Positions 14,156-15,158 of a stretch of DNA of 15,158 nucleotides are shown piece by piece. How positions within the stretch are numbered: the stretch's first letter is position 1; the number at the start of each line of letters is the position of its first letter. The notes beneath the pieces are model-generated. The model did not search any database and was not told the DNA's origin. It was given only the letters and a program-made list of their open reading frames with translations. The DNA comes from Paenalcaligenes sp035301625 (GTDB lineage Bacteria; Pseudomonadota; Gammaproteobacteria; Burkholderiales; Burkholderiaceae_B): contig DATGTW010000144.1 in assembly GCA_035301625.1 (NCBI GenBank), positions 1 to 15,158 of the forward strand, read 5' to 3'. A program made the translations under genes and the position numbers.

Positions 14156-14947
14156 ATGGATTTTCACGTACTTATTCCGGCACGCCTCGAGTCATCGCGT
14201 TTAAAAAACAAAATGCTTCTTGACCTACAGGGCGTGCCACTTGTTATTAGAACCGCACAGCAAGCATTAAAATCCGTTGCCAAGCAGGTCTGCATTGCCA
14301 CCGATAATGAACAAATAGCCGCGCTTGCCCAAGCACATAACATTAAACATGTGTTGACCCGCAATCATGAAACAGGTACAGACCGTTTGGCTGAGGCCGC
14401 CCAGATACTTGGATTACCCACTGATGCGATTATCGTTAATGTCCAGGGCGATGAACCCCTGATAGACCCAGAGCTAATCAATGCTGTCGCCCAACAATTA
14501 CACGGCTCGCAGGCCAACATGGCCACTGCGGCAGCCCCTATAGAGCAGCGGGCTCAATTATTTAACCCCAACACTGTCAAAGTTGTTTGTGATTTTAAGC
14601 AACAGGCTTTGTATTTCTCGCGCGCGCCCATCCCTTGGGAACGCAATGACGATGACACACACAATTGGAGCCAGGCAGTCTCTGATCTCGACCAACCCGC
14701 CCCCGCACAAGCCCTGCACCATATAGGTATTTATGCCTATCGCAATGCTTTCCTGCAACGTTTCCCAACCCTGGCGCCCGGTACCCTAGAGCGCTTAGAG
14801 TCTCTCGAACAACTACGCGCCTTGGAGCACGGTGAGGTTATCCGCGTGCATCATTGGCATAAAGCACCCACACTGGGCATTGATACAGCCAAAGACCTCG
14901 CACAGGTGCGCAACCTGTTGGCGCAAAAAAACACATCTAATTCATAG
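14156..14947 (+). CDS. kdsB: 3-deoxy-manno-octulosonate cytidylyltransferase
   Basis: Activates KDO with CTP to CMP-KDO, the donor for the LPS inner core. The 263 aa length is normal. The N-terminal nucleotide-binding loop IPARLESSRLKNKML has a leucine where many relatives have proline (SSRLPGK). NVQGDEPLI carries the metal-binding D99; RAPIPWER and HHIGIYAYR, then TLERLESLEQLRALEHG, complete the family pattern. The ATG at 14156 is the obvious N-terminus but has only a weak upstream ribosome-binding site. It continues the lpxK-ycaR unit and is followed by adk after 141 bp. Confidence 0.97.
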   Translation: MDFHVLIPARLESSRLKNKMLLDLQGVPLVIRTAQQALKSVAKQVCIATDNEQIAALAQAHNIKHVLTRNHETGTDRLAEAAQILGLPTDAIIVNVQGDEPLIDPELINAVAQQLHGSQANMATAAAPIEQRAQLFNPNTVKVVCDFKQQALYFSRAPIPWERNDDDTHNWSQAVSDLDQPAPAQALHHIGIYAYRNAFLQRFPTLAPGTLERLESLEQLRALEHGEVIRVHHWHKAPTLGIDTAKDLAQVRNLLAQKNTSNS

Positions 14948-14957
14948 TATAAACTTT

Positions 14958-14971
14958 TGGGGTGCACCCCA
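14958..14971. repeat. Perfect palindrome downstream of kdsB
   Basis: TGGGGTGCACCCCA is a perfect 14 bp palindrome starting 11 bp after the kdsB stop codon. As RNA it gives a TGGGG/CCCCA stem with a TGCA loop. No T-run follows on the + strand (ATACTTCAC), so it is a poor intrinsic terminator. It could stabilise the kdsB mRNA end or be a protein-binding site ahead of adk. Confidence 0.45.
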
Positions 14972-15007
14972 TACTTCACAACAAAATTGCCACAAGGGAT
15001 GCATTTA

Positions 15008-15058
15008 ATGCCAACCTCAACCAAAGGAGCATTGATGGATAGCTCACTTTTCGGCTAA
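15008..15058 (+). CDS. Possible small ORF upstream of adk (16 aa)
   Basis: An ATG at 15008 opens 16 codons, MPTSTKGALMDSSLFG, ending in TAA at 15056-15058. AAGGG lies 9-10 nt before this ATG. A second in-frame ATG at 15035 has a very good AAAGGAG 5 nt upstream and would give the heptapeptide MDSSLFG. A third in-frame ATG at 14999 is also possible. The ORF ends 30 bp before adk. It could be a leader peptide or minigene affecting adk translation, or simply chance; the good ribosome-binding sites are the only positive evidence. Confidence 0.3.
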   Translation: MPTSTKGALMDSSLFG

Positions 15059-15088
15059 TATCTGTGGCTTAAATTCAGGAGATGCTTT

Positions 15089-15158
15089 ATGCGATTAATA
15101 CTATTGGGCCCTCCAGGGGCTGGCAAAGGAACCCAAGCCGCATTCGTCATTGAAAAGT
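15089..15158 (+). CDS. adk: Adenylate kinase, N-terminal start (partial)
   Basis: The first 23 codons, starting MRLILLGPPGAGKGTQAAFV, contain the adenylate kinase P-loop GPPGAGKGT at residues 7-15. The enzyme interconverts ATP + AMP and two ADP. AGGAG lies 7 nt before the ATG at 15089, a strong ribosome-binding site. The window ends inside the gene, so nothing further can be checked. Position after kdsB is the standard Burkholderiales order. Confidence 0.95.
   Translation, partial: MRLILLGPPGAGKGTQAAFVIEK

Noticed and set aside
1..15158. Insertion sequences, CRISPR arrays, tRNA or rRNA genes, defence or toxin-antitoxin systems
   Set aside because: None seen on either strand; almost all coding sequence is accounted for by known housekeeping families in a familiar order.

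Overview
The window reads as a chromosomal housekeeping stretch from a betaproteobacterium, most likely Burkholderiales and close to the Alcaligenaceae (Bordetella/Advenella-like). This rests on protein resemblance (IleS, ClpA, cold-shock protein, PcaF) and on two gene orders familiar from that group: ribF-ileS-lspA-coaBC-dut, and sodB ... exbB-exbD-lpxK-Trm112-kdsB-adk. Sampled coding lines are near 50% G+C. I see no mobile element, rRNA, tRNA or CRISPR array.

Layout. 1-5208 (+): the end of ribF, then ileS, lspA, coaBC and dut. The first four genes are overlapping or nearly touching and look like one transcription unit, closed by a bidirectional terminator at 5264-5292. 5371-8271 (-): clpA and clpS, the unfoldase and N-degron adaptor of ClpAP, separated by an unusually wide 225 bp gap. 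8429-9229 (+): a cold-shock-domain gene divergent from clpS (the arrangement E. coli has for cspD), then an exported DUF192 protein whose first codons contain a terminator-like hairpin. 9299-11216 (-): a stand-alone beta-ketoadipyl-CoA thiolase (pcaF) and an iron superoxide dismutase (sodB). 11217-11665: a 449 bp AT-rich non-coding region with a tight cluster of DnaA boxes. 11666-15158 (+): exbB, exbD, lpxK, a Trm112/YcaR-like gene, kdsB and the start of adk, mostly envelope energisation and lipopolysaccharide (lipid A kinase, CMP-KDO) genes.

Functional themes: translation and cofactors (IleS, RibF, CoaBC), nucleotide pools (Dut, Adk), lipoprotein and LPS assembly (LspA, LpxK, KdsB), proteolysis (ClpA/ClpS), and stress (Csp, SodB).

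All protein-coding genes belong to known families; I do not see a new multi-gene system. The most unusual signal is non-coding: three same-strand DnaA boxes matching TTATNCACA within 52 bp, plus a one-mismatch box in the opposite orientation, next to roughly 33% G+C DNA between sodB and exbB. In related genomes I recall xseA at this position. Second is the terminator-like hairpin with a T-tract inside the start of the DUF192 gene, directly downstream of a cold-shock gene, whose family includes antiterminators. Lesser points are a small ORF with ribosome-binding sites before adk, an SD-less exbD start joined to a minigene, and an eight-G run in lspA.
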